The position numbers and the translations under genes were made by a program. Shown here piece after piece: positions 1 through 39,000 of a stretch of DNA of 64,000 nucleotides. Source of the DNA: Allolobophora icterica (taxonomy: Eukaryota; Annelida; Clitellata; Crassiclitellata; Lumbricidae); assembly GCA_963556255.1 (NCBI GenBank), contig OY744616.1, positions 31,511,357-31,575,356 on the forward strand. The letters are read 5' to 3'. Position 1 is the first letter of the stretch, and each line of letters opens with the position of its first letter. The notes beneath the pieces are model-generated. The model searched no databases and was not told the DNA's origin. It worked only from the letters and a program-made list of their open reading frames with translations.

Positions 1-1832
1 AATAATCTTAACTTTCTTTGCCTTCCTTAAAATCACATGTAATTTAGATAGCCTGATACAATTTTACCACATAGCTTTCACTTTGATGGTTCTTAATGCA
101 CACACAGACGCGATTCATTACCCCAAATAAAAACCTGGTATACAGGAATTAGGTCAGCCTATAATAACCACCCACTTCTCAAATAACAAAAACGCCCTCG
201 GGCATCTGCTACAATTGTTGTGCGACAAAGTTCCCCTTAAACTATGTTCCCCGGGATTGAAATAAAATATATCCAAATCCTTTTCTTATTTTTACACCTT
301 TGTCTAATGTTACGGCCATTCAGTTAATTAATTCTCAGACTTATCGAAGGCATTTAATCAGCGTAGATTGACTTTTTCCTGAGAGTTTAGTTGGATTTGA
401 AGTACATGTATTCAGAGTTTTCCAATATAAGAAACGATAAAAGATGCGCGAACCGCAATCTTAAATCGGGTTGACGGCCACCCGACATCTTGCCTAACGG
501 TAGGGACAGCACAAAGCTACGTATGGAAATAGGTCACCGCTTCGACAGTTCCACCCGCCCAAATTCGCCTCATTTAATCACAAAATTGACACCAACAACC
601 AGTCTGACTGCTGGTCTTGAGACGAAGATAATCCAAAAAGCCTCCGCATATTCGTATTTGTTACCTTTCAACGGGGTTCCGGCCTGACATCTTAAGTAGG
701 CAAACACGGACCGTCTATGATCAGTGACGTCAAGGTCAGCACTTCGGTCTCAAAATTAACACAAATCGACGCTATAATTCGTAAATTCCAAATCTTGTAG
801 TTGTGATAAATTACAAGCAGTCCGGTAGTTGTGACAAGAATAAATTTTCATATAATTTACATATTCCTAAATTTCTAACGCAATAATTTTTTCATATAGG
901 CCTTAGAGTTTCGTTAGACTGGTTTTCTGCCGAACTACGCTGATAACGCGACGAGTTGAAACGACTAACACTGAAAATAAAAATCGCACTAAGCGTTATA
1001 AGATTCACATTTTAAGTGCCAGAGTCCATGGTTTATCAAAGTTCATCCATGACTCACGTGGTCTGTGATGCAGAATCAACGTGAAAAATTCACATATAAA
1101 TTTCATTTTTAATTTGAGCGAATTCAGTTGACATATTGGATCGATATGCCGACTGCGATCTAATGCCTAGAGGCGCTAGCTTGGCGTAATACTATATGCC
1201 TCATACAACGTAGCTATATTATTAATATTCTTGATTGAAAAACCAAAAGCGAACCGCACATTGGTGAACAAGCTGAGAGAAAAATATTAAACATAGAAGT
1301 AATAAGAAGATACTGACATTTGGAAAAAGAGAGCAAAATAGTTGAAAGAGTTGAAAATAAAAAAAGCAACATACAAAAGAGATGAGAAACTGAATATCAA
1401 AAGGCTACAGGTAAATGAAAGTCGACAATTAAGGTGCACAAAAGGAGACCAGTCATTTTTCTTAAAGGCGAACAAAATTAAGAGAGGTTTTTTATAAAAA
1501 GAAATACAAAAGTTTAGCTAATTAAATAGCATCAGAAGCATCCTAATAATAATAATGGTTTTTATAACCAGATTCAGAGTGAGGTATAATTAGATCATGA
1601 CCTCTAGGGCATAACATGTATCCTGTCAATTTGATTAGGGGCAATAAATCGTGAAGGACATAAGTCACATGACCATTAAATCTCCTTATATATGGCAGAG
1701 AAGAGGCGGTATCTCCAAATTGTAGACAGCTGAGGAGTTGGGCATAAGAAGGGTTATCTTCAGGAAGGTAATGTCCCTTAAATTAATCTAATGATCGAAG
1801 ATAGTTTATAACGGTCACTTTGAGTAGTAAAG

Positions 1833-1869
1833 CCAAAGATCTTAGAGTCGACGACTCTAAGATCTTTGG
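1833..1869. repeat. Perfect 37-bp palindrome
   Basis: Two 18-base arms (CCAAAGATCTTAGAGTCG and its exact reverse complement at 1852-1869) flank a single A. The flanks on both sides carry the short direct repeat GTAAAGCC. It could extrude as a nearly loopless hairpin. Origin unknown: template-switch product, or the footprint of an inserted element. Confidence 0.9.
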
Positions 1870-1944
1870 TAAAGCCTCACCAAACTAAACAGGCCAATAG
1901 TGATGGGACAGCGCTTAATTTATATTGTACCAGTACCCGTTTTG

Positions 1945-1986
1945 ATATTTGGAAGAAAATAAAGTCGCTAACACTGAATCATACCC
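1945..1986 (+). repeat. Fragment of tRNA-derived SINE family A (3' body)
   Basis: The string AAATAAAGTCGCTAACACT and neighbouring bases recur in the body of the SINE copy near 21690, with a close match (AAATGAAGTTGCTAACACTT) in the copy near 26730. Only the 3' part is recognisable here. Confidence 0.45.
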
Positions 1987-2125
1987 ACTAATATGTGCTA
2001 ACGGGAACAAAAGCTAACTACATGTATAATATTATTACTCATCGACCTCACTCTAACGGATGCATTTTCTCCGTTACTCAATTTAGTCTGGTGCCCAAAC
2101 CCATTCACACGAATATACATATAAC

Positions 2126-2294
<169 letters not shown>

Positions 2295-2334
2295 ATACAC
2301 ACACGCTCAAGTACTACGCCAATCGTTGTCAAAT

Positions 2335-2344
2335 GTCACGTGAC
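2335..2344. promoter_or_regulatory. Palindromic E-box GTCACGTGAC
   Basis: Perfect 10-bp palindrome containing CACGTG, the binding core of bHLH-zip factors (USF, MITF/TFE, MYC families). The same 10-mer occurs at 54825-54834 in the probable JADE promoter. It lies 2.3 kb upstream of the SRCAP start codon; regulatory use is inference. Confidence 0.35.
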
Positions 2345-2490
2345 AAATGAGTTTATCCCAGTTTTTACTCTTCGCAGATTATTCATTTTACTCATGCGGC
2401 AAAGTTGCTTTCAAACTACAAATCAAAGCTAAGCTAACAAAATATTTTTGATTGCTTAATAGCACTTTAGCTTGTTGTTTTAGAATGCCA

Positions 2491-2520
2491 TGACGTCAGA
2501 GTAATTTGCATATTTAAGCG
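2491..2520 (+). promoter_or_regulatory. CRE + octamer + TATA-like cluster
   Basis: TGACGTCA (consensus CRE, 2491-2498), ATTTGCAT (consensus octamer, 2504-2511) and a TATTTAAG TATA-like element are packed into about 28 bp in a promoter-like order. No gene can be recognised immediately downstream, so this may drive a noncoding leader exon of SRCAP, another transcript, or nothing. Confidence 0.35.
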
Positions 2521-4697
2521 TGGGAGAGCGGATACACTAATAAATGCAAACATGAACTGTCTAGGTCTATGGTCTAGCCATTGCTGCGTAAATCTAGGGC
2601 TACAGCCTTTTAAATGCCCTATAGTAGCCCGATTTATTTCTACAAATTAAAACTTATTCTTTTAAATTATTATAAATCTATAGATCTTTTTTACCGCATC
2701 TGACAACAGCTCAAATAAACTAATCGTTAAATGAAAACGAAAGTACATTATACGTACCGGTATTCGCCGGCGGATCAGACCATGACTTGACATGTGCATG
2801 ATTTTATAAACTTATAGATTGCTTTTAAAACTACTATTATAGAACATATAACGAAATATAGAGCCAAATAGCAAATATTAATTATAAGAATGTTGAATAA
2901 ATGAATGTGTACAATAATCTGATCAACCGAGTGTATTAGGGAATTTAGCAACAGCAATTGATTTGAGAATGCTAAAACCCAGACCAAAAGAACCAGCTAA
3001 GTAAATTATGCGAGGTTTGAACATGCTTGCTAGATCTTTTTGCTACAGATTTAACATAGCGTGCCTATACTGCCCGCCACCCTACAGTTAAGCCACTGTA
3101 CCTATAAGGGGGCTATAAAATTTTTATTGCCACGGAGACAAAGAAATAATAACTTTGTATCAAACTATCTGTCTATGCAGACAACTATTTCAGTTTTTTT
3201 ACTGCCAAGAAAAAACAATATAAAAGATGGGTAGGTATAAGCGAAAATATATTAGTTTTGAAAACGAGGCTGAATGCGACCTATTTGTCACTGCGCAAAC
3301 TATATGTTCTATGGGATGTAGGGTGTATTTTGTTTTGAACTGGGTTTACATTAATCGCAAAAATTTATTATTAAATTTGCTTAGTTTCTTGTTTTTTGTT
3401 TCAAAGCTTAAAGATAAGACGTTGACGATTAGGAGTTGAGCATTTTCAAAAGCGGATGTCGTATATTTGAGCCAAATTATGTGGATAATTTTGGTGAGTT
3501 TTCCAAGGCAATGGCGTCATTGCCGGATCTACTTTAACCGACGCGGAAGCGTACACTCTCAACGTTAGTGTGTGGATTAGCGAAGCAATGTGTCTGTTAG
3601 AGTGTGTGTGTGCGTAGATGTGTGTGCGGTTCGAGTCCTGTTCCTAAAGTTTTATGAAATGTTTACTGGCGCTCATACCTCGGATTTCAGTGATCAGAAC
3701 CAAAGATTAGGGTATGGTAATGCCGCCACACCTGTAACTGAAATCGCTTTGGTCATATGGTCTTTGATGAACTTTTCGGAGAAACCGAAGAAATTGCATT
3801 TCCCGCGTACAGAAAGTTCCGCACGAATTGAGATCGGAGTTGAATTAAAAACTGGTTTTAGACAAGAGATGCAAGCTATTATGCAACCACTGCAGTAAAC
3901 AAAGGTTGTAGCACTTTGCATGTGCTAGGTGTAGCAAATGGAGCGTAGTAAATGAAGTGATCATAATGATGTTACATCAGCTCGTGATGTGTGCAAAGAT
4001 GCATTCTAAGGCAAAAGTAACTTAAAAGCAATAGTGTTCATTGTAATATGAATGAGAATGTTAATCAAATCATATCAATCAAATATTCGTTTATTGCAAG
4101 TTCCCGTGGACACAGACGCGATGGGATCACACAGCACAACAAAGAGAGCTATGATAGCAATTGATTATAAATCAGACAACAGTTTAGTAATGAAGAGTGA
4201 AACAGATTAATGGATTTAGTATAATACATGTAGAAACAGCATCAGTGGGTAAAATAGTTAAATGCCTTTTTAGAGCAGTATGGAGATAAAGTGGTTTTGC
4301 TCGAAGGATGTGTAACACAGGGATCTGATGTTAGTATCAGAATGTTGGGCTTGAGGTATATAATTATTTTAAGTTGGTCAGATTTACAGATGTTTTGCTA
4401 GTGTGATATTAAGATTGTGAATGAAGTACAGCTTTTGGTATTTATTAAATTGATTTGGGTATAATTATGTAGGGCGTGGTTGCGGTAGCAGCTACATATG
4501 TAACATTTGGAATAACATTTAATAGCCCTTTGTATGGTTTTATATTGCGCTAATGTGCACTATAACTGATTGGGAATACTCGTAGCTGCAATCAGTTTCC
4601 TGATGCCTAAATTAAAATCTGCTGCTTTGATTTGTTGCTTTTTAGCGACGATCGCGTCTTATTTTGAAGTTCTACGTTGAGTTTGATCTCAAGTGAA

Positions 4698-31806
<27,109 letters not shown>

Positions 31807-32140
31807 AACATTTTATGTGATTAGAATGGGGAGTTCTGTATGTACATCGAGGTTAATAGATTAGTGTTGTCATTGTTGGAAGAGTGTGAAGAGCTGTAGT
31901 CTGAGTCTGCCCTTGTTTCCAAGATCGTTATATTGTCTGGATTTATTGTGGCTGTTGAAATTCCTGATTAACAGCAATTGAATTATTTGATTTATGATTT
32001 GTAAGTGTGATACAACAAGCAGGTAATGGAGAATATCACAAACGACTTTGCTGTCCAGTGTTACACTAGGCAATGACATTTTATTGAAAAGACAATCCTC
32101 AAACAAATGTAATTTACAGCTGTGAATAGATGAAACTGAA

Positions 32141-32146
32141 AATAAA
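32141..32146 (+). terminator. SRCAP poly(A) signal AATAAA
   Basis: Canonical hexamer 335 bp after the SRCAP stop codon, with no earlier canonical AATAAA noticed in the 3'-UTR. The foldback transposon begins about 35 bp further on, so cleavage would fall very near the insertion. Confidence 0.65.
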
Positions 32147-32182
32147 ACGGAAATTACTGCGTTTTTTGCATTGTGTTCATAT

Positions 32183-32847
32183 GGGATCCAGTCAAAATAG
32201 CCCGGTCAAAATAGCCCCGACGAAATAGCCCCGTCAAAATAGCCCAGGACAAAATAGTTCCAGACGAAATAGCCCCGACAAAATAGCCCCGTACCGTTCG
32301 AAGAGCCTTGTTTATTCGAATCAACAGCACCTAGCCCGAAACGTAAATATTAGAACTGCCTAATTAGTTGCTAATTAGTATGAAAGGGTAACGATAGACG
32401 TTACCTATATCTTGAATCAACTTCGGCGTGCTTTTTGTCGGGAATGTTTTAGTAGCTTTTTTCGATGCGTATATACGCCTATACATTAACATTGACAATT
32501 TCTAAGATTGTAAGATAACTTAAATCAATTATTAGGCCTACGTCTTTTAGATCATTGCGCCTATAAATTTTGATTTAGTCGCTTGTTTTACATTCATGTT
32601 TCGAAGTTTTTTAAACATTGACATTGTCAATTATTAATATTTCTATAATATCTTACTCGCGTTTTTTTTCCATTCATGTTTCGTTGATTTTATTAATATA
32701 CATCTTCTCACCACTGTTCGTTGTCGGGGCGATATTTTTGGGGCTATTTCGTCGGGGCTATTTCGTCTTGAGCCATTTTGTCCTTGGCCATTTTGACGGG
32801 GCTATTTCGTCGGGGCTATTTTGACCGGGCTATTTTGACGGGGTGCC
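32183..32847. mobile_element. Foldback-type DNA transposon with 10-bp target duplication
   Basis: A 665-bp element flanked by the perfect direct repeat GTGTTCATAT (32173-32182 and 32848-32857). Both ends are inverted arms of about 110 bp made of degenerate 14-16-bp tandem units (TCAAAATAGCCCCG / GACGAAATAGCCCCG); the left arm runs to about 32295 and the right starts near 32728. The core of about 430 bp is AT-rich and noncoding. Subrepeated arms plus a 9-10-bp duplication resemble Foldback/Mutator-like elements; the class is inference. Confidence 0.9.
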
Positions 32848-32857
32848 GTGTTCATAT

Positions 32858-35800
32858 AATCATACTACAGTAACTACATGTACATTATAACCAGCACTGA
32901 GCAGTTGGTAAGGTGCTATTTAAATGTGAAAAATTATATTGCATTAAAACTGCAATTGTAACTTGTGTGCTGCATAGCCACATATTGCCAACTTCTATTA
33001 CTATTCATTCTCAAGCAGAATTGTCTTGCGGTTGTTTTTGAGCCTCACGAAACCAGCACAACGTCGAGAGATTAAAATTTTAGACAAGGAGTCGAACAAA
33101 ATTTTACGGTTCTAGTGATGGCTAATGGAGTCGAGATGTCCAGTTACGTAACAGTTAAATACGACAGCACACAATTATGCTTGAACATCAAGACAGGGAG
33201 TGAACGATCGCGGTGTGTCTATGAGCATGGGCTGTATTTCAAAAAAATATTACACTAACCGGGATCTGGAAGTTGTGGCCAAGTTCAAAGATGAAAGAAT
33301 ACTAGATTATATAAGGTGTGTGTGTGTTTAATGTTTATGTATATCTCAACATTTATGTAGTAACTGGGAATTCAGCCTCTGGAACTTAGCTATGTAAATG
33401 ACCGAACTAAACTGGCATGTCTTAAAAGTCATGCAAGAAAGAATGTATAAATTGCTGTACAGAAGTGCAGAACCGACAAGTCCCAAAGTGCTGCAGAGCA
33501 GAGGGTCCATTGACTCGATTGGCTGGCTCCAGACAGGATCACAGCCGACAACTTCTGGGGCCAAAGTGACCGCCAAACCGACCTTCACATTTTTTACTAT
33601 GTTGACAAAATTTATCACAAAACATTTGTGGCCCCCTTGGAAGAACTTGTCATTTTGAGAGGATGGAATTGTCCTCGTGTCGAAAAACCTAGCGCTGCTT
33701 TCTTGAGTGTGCATGGGAATGAGTGATTAGAGAACAAGCAAGATAATAAGCTGTTCTCTTTTTTTATTGTTTAGTATATCATAGTTTGGTTCTAGTATTA
33801 TGTTATAAATACTTCGTTAAGTTGCAGCCGTTATGGTATGGTGCAGAGCCATATGACTGGTATGGTGTAACAATGAGATATACCTCAACGGGTGTAATTA
33901 CAGTTACCTATAGATCTGGGTGTAATAATACTAATTCACCTGCAGCCAACGACCTCGTATGCCAGAGCTCTATAATCGAAGGCTCTGAATCTGCAACCAG
34001 ATTAATGACGTCATTAGCCAGCATGTGGCCGCAATTTAAAATACTCTATGTCAAGTTTCAAAGGGGCAGTGCACCAGATTGTAGTACAGCGGTCTAATAA
34101 GCTGAACGAGAGACCTTTGGTACAAAATCAGCCGATATTTAATAGAATAAATACATTCCGTTTATTTAAAAATTCTATGTCGTTGTTTAGGTGATTGGTC
34201 CTGTGATTTCTGAAGGTAATAACCGCTTGTCGTTGTTTATGTGTTGGGTCAGGCGACGTTTTTATGTGGTTGATCTACGCATGTAATATCTGCACGCCGG
34301 AAAAGGCGGACGTCTAAATTAACGACATTTATGATCAGATAGAAACCACTAATGAAAACGGTGAACGTTGTCAGTTTGTGACCGGCTAATAACTCGATCT
34401 AACCGAATTAGTGATTGCTAGACCAGGTCACAAGAACAGGTTGTCAGTGCAAAAAAGCCGGTGTGAAGCTCGTAATGGTTGGTGGTGAATTTAAATTGTT
34501 CTTCTGTTGAATCGGTAATTGTTAATAATTTCAGACGTAGTTGTCATTTGACACAAAGGAATTCAGGTTTTCCATAACACTGCCGTGGGTTATTTGTAAT
34601 AAGAAGGCAAGGGAGATTCTGGTTTACATTTACACAGCGTTTCTGTTTCCAGTTCAGTACTCGAAGACTGAATTCGTAACAAAGTCTGCTTGTATCTATA
34701 GCTTTGACAATAAATACGGAATATTCGGCTAATAACCTGAGTAGTATGTTCTGAAACTATCTTGAGAGGTTACATTTATGCAAACATTTCTTGTCACTTA
34801 GAAAATTGCTTTCAGGGAGCTGTTGGAAATTCAGTTTTGGGGATTTGGGTTTTGAGAAATCTCTATGCTTACTTGCCAGGTTGGAGGCTAGAACAGAGAA
34901 TAATCATTGCCCCAATTTTACAGATTTCACTTTTTCGATTTCTTAGTGACAGAGTACTCCCCTGAAGAAATAATAATATAGTCAATACTGGAGGAATTGT
35001 GAAATGGGGCATTATTATTACAAGATGAATAAAGGTGTATCAGCATGCTGCCTTACTTGCGGAACAAATGAGCCTTGGTTTTGAATTTAACCTATATGTA
35101 CTGGTACTGATAACTGCCTAGTCTACCGATATATCACTGGCACTCTAACCAGAGCTCAGCTGCTGCATCAGCATAGGTGATTGTAGTGTGTGCTGGTGTC
35201 CCGTGCTGTTGCCTGCTGTGTCATAACACGTAAAAGGAATTGTTCGAAACAGAGCTGAGTATCGGGTATTAGATTCATGGCCAATGTACTTGCCACAGGG
35301 TGCCTGTTGAGAGATGAAAAGAAGTGGGCAGTGAAGTCCAAAGGTTAGGGCCATGCACTGAGAGCCCAAATGCCAAACACTCCTATGATACGAGGCACTG
35401 CAAGAGTCAGAATGTCTGTTGATCAACTTGAATATATATATATATATATATTGGTATAAGGGGCGAGCAGGAAACGGAGCTAAGTCAGCTGATTTAAATG
35501 TTATACTTTGTTTGGTTCACTGAGTCCAGAGCCTCATGCTTTCTGGTATTCCTGTATTTATAAATATTAGAATGAGCAAGACTGTAGACCCAGTGAGTTT
35601 CACCAGCGGTGACAAAGTTAGTGAGGACGATCTGTGATGGTTGGCACTGTGCCAGCACACCGCTTTGCGTTCCAGTTGCGAGTCAGCCTGTTTGCCAGTT
35701 ACTTTGCTCTGCAGCCCATGGATTTTACAGATTCCTTCCTTCTGTACGTTACTAGCTCATAGGGCTTTCTCATGCATCACACTCGTGGACTAATCTTAAT

Positions 35801-36000
35801 TTAAATATGAGTACTATTTCAATTAATTCAGCTCAACACACATTTTTGCTTACCTCAACTTGTACTTGTTTAGAACAGTTAGATCGCCGTGTGAGCAGCA
35901 CTTCGGGAGGGTGCTATAAAAAATTCTTACGTTATATTACATTACATTAAAATTTGAATGGATTTGAAGGTAACTGCTCTTTGTCAATTTGTGTGTGCAG
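32858..36000. other. SRCAP-VMP1 intergenic region
   Basis: About 3.1 kb without a recognisable gene. It probably contains the VMP1 promoter and leader exon, since VMP1's first coding exon begins at a splice acceptor. ORFs at 33118-33258 (46 codons) and overlapping ORFs near 33346-33714 have no family match. A short (TA)n tract lies at 35433-35452. Confidence 0.5.
33118..33258 (+). other. Short ORF, 46 codons, unrecognised
   Basis: ATG to TAA reading MANGVEMSSYVTVKYDSTQL at its start and ending FKKILH. The composition looks more protein-like than the surrounding DNA, but there is no known motif and no visible splice context. Could be a decayed exon or chance. Confidence 0.2.
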
Positions 36001-36015
36001 ATTTACTGCAGAGGA

Positions 36016-39000
36016 ATGGATAAAGGAACACCACGAGAAAGAGTTAGGGCTGATTCAGTAAATGGAGTCGGTCAGATGCCCTTAAACGACGACCTTGAAA
36101 AGAAAATGGACCAGCGCAGAACTCGAAAATCGCTTGTCTTATGGTGGAGTCCTGTTTGGACAATCTACTATTTTTTATTAGAACTGCTGCATCAGTTGCG
36201 TAGCTGCATTTCTAGGTATGCTCTGGAGTTCTCTGTTCATGGTGGTTTACAGTTGTCCATGCTTTCTCTATATATTTACCATTTATTGATTAATTATTGC
36301 CTTTGAGAGATTCCTAAAAATGCACTATATAATGCTCATGAATATTCATACATAATTATCAGACAGATGCACAGGATTTTTGGTTCAATTCATTTTGTAA
36401 CCCACTGTTGCACTGGTCAGAGACGGCATTAGCTGCTGTGCTATGATATACAGAATTGTTATTCAGATGTTATTCAAATCTGCATTCATTAAGGTTTTAA
36501 GCCATTGTTAGAAATGGATTTTTTATTGAAGATTGATGTGTGTAGAATATTTCCTGTATTGCTGTGATTATAGAATTTTGAAGCAGAAGAAGATGTTGGC
36601 TGTATCGTTGGTCCTCTCAGTACTTGTCTTAAGTCTGTACAATATTCCCGGAGGCCATCAACCAGTAAGAATAAAGAATTAATAGGCCTGTGTGTGTATG
36701 TACTATGCATGCATGTATGTATGTATGTATGTATGTATGTATGTATGTATGTTTGTATGTATGTATGTATGTATAGGACTGCTTATGTAGTTAGTCTGAT
36801 CTGTTGTTATCTGAGATAAGTAAGTCACACCTGATATGTTTGTACTTTATATAGTTTTATGTTTATATGAACATAAAACTGTTTAAAGTCCTTGCTTACC
36901 CTCCATAGCATGACTTCTGGTTTTTCTGACTTGTCAGATTTCAACCTGGCTTCTTTTATGGACTTTGACTACATTTCACTTGAAGTGACCATTGATTGAT
37001 GCCTTGTGTATCATAATAATGGTGCTACATAAATGCATATCTTGTGGAGAACAGGATATACCCCAAATTCATGGAAATCGCTAAGTATCAGTCTACTAGT
37101 GGATTTGGTTGTGTTAGTTGTAACCTGATGGTTCAATGCCATAGAAATCATTAGACAAGTGATATAAAATTTCTATATTAATTACTTTTAATAATATCAC
37201 TGATGTTTTGTTGCCTTTGTTTTAGTACATGATGGCATTCAGAAAGCAGTTCCTTTGGTATGCGTATTGGGTTGGCCTTGGTATCCTGTCCTCAGTAGGC
37301 CTTGGAACTGGCCTGCATACATTTGTTCTCTACCTGGTTAGTAATGATTTCTGCGTAATAATAAAGATACGATGTGGTTCATCATAACTGTTATCATGTT
37401 AGTGACCAATGTAGTAAATTTTCTATAGCAGTTCTACCCTTTAAATTGAATTTTAAGGTGCTATGTAGCATTTCTTTTTTATTAAGCATAATTCATTGTA
37501 GTGTATGTTTTAAATTTATTTAAAATTTATTTCAGGGTCCGTTTATAGCTAGTAATACTTTGGCAGCATTCGAATGTAAATCTGTGAACTTTCCGGAACC
37601 ACCCTACCCCGACGAGTAAGTTTAAAAACTTTGTGTTAATTAATTATTGTTCAAAACCATTTAATATGATATCTACCAAATGACTGTTGCAATCACTGAC
37701 TATGCTATGTCAACCAGTTTAGTAGTTGACTCGTTGCTTGACAACTTTGTATGTGTTTTTGAACGTTGACGTATTGAGATCACAGCTTTTGGATATATAT
37801 TGTATTAGGGATAAACACAATCCATGATTAACATGCTGAACTGTCAACTGACAGGTTGGGGTTCAAATCCCCACCAGAGAAGAAAGTGATTTCAAATGTA
37901 TGCTCCACATGTGCCCCAAGTTAACAGACCTATCAAATGAATACTCTCACCATACACTGTTGGTGGGAAGATGAGGCTGTGTGGGAGAGGACTGGTCGCC
38001 TACCCTCATACGCTTGGTACCTATAGCTGCCGTTCAGGGCCAGCTTAAAGGACTGTGCTGTCTTCTAAGTCATGGTGAATAAATTCATTAGATTGTCCCT
38101 GATGTAGGTTTTAGGGCTGCTAAGAAATTGTTAGATATTTAATTAAGTAAGTAAGTAAGTATGTACTTTAATGATCCGCCTGCAAACGCACTGCGGCTAA
38201 TTGGTTGGTTCAAGTCAGTTATCATTAGGATGTTGACAATTGTGTGGTTGTTTTATTTGCTTATATATGCCTTTGTAAGTTTGGCATCTTAACTGTATGA
38301 ATTTCTTGTAAATTTTTCTGTTTTATTACCTAGCATCATCTGCCCTGATGTGTTAGGCACAGATATGTCCATTTGGACGATCATGAGCAAAGTTCGAACG
38401 GTTGCATTTATGTGGGTAAGAAGCCTGTTGTGTTAATTAATCATTCCCTCGTATGCGTGAGTACAAATATATCCGTAAATTTATATTGAACATTTTATGA
38501 ACTGCTTAAAGTTGCTTTATTGTGACTAAATGAAAGTTACACCTTGTCACCTTGTCACCTTGTGCTGTCAGCTCGTGGAGCTCTGGCGATCGTCCTGGTG
38601 AACACACTCCACCGTCTCCTATTCGATGACAAGTCTCTCAATTCCGCCAAATTCATGCCAGTTACATCTTGTATCTCATCCATCCATCTCCTCCTTGGGC
38701 GACCCAGTCTTCTCCTCCCCTCACCGCACGCCAGCATCATTTCCTTCTAGACCATCAGATCGCATAACATGTCCAAAGAACCTTAGCTTCATTCTTGTCG
38801 CAGTTTGTTTTAACGACTCTTCATTCTCAACTCCAATCTCCTCTCGTATTGATTCGTTCGTTCTTTTCTCAGTCCAAGATATTCTCAGCATCTTCCTCCA
38901 TATCCACATTTCACAAGCGTTAACCTTATTTTCCATGTTCTTTGTCATTGTCCACGTCTCGCAACCGTACAGTACCGTAGGAAAGATTAGATTAATGAAA

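Noticed and set aside
4677..4697. Alternative SRCAP start at TTG 4677
   Set aside because: TTG is not a plausible start here; the first ATG after the in-frame TGA is at 4698.
33346..33714. Overlapping sense/antisense ORFs of 86 and 122 codons
   Set aside because: No recognisable motif or splice context; mutual shadows on opposite strands do not support a gene.
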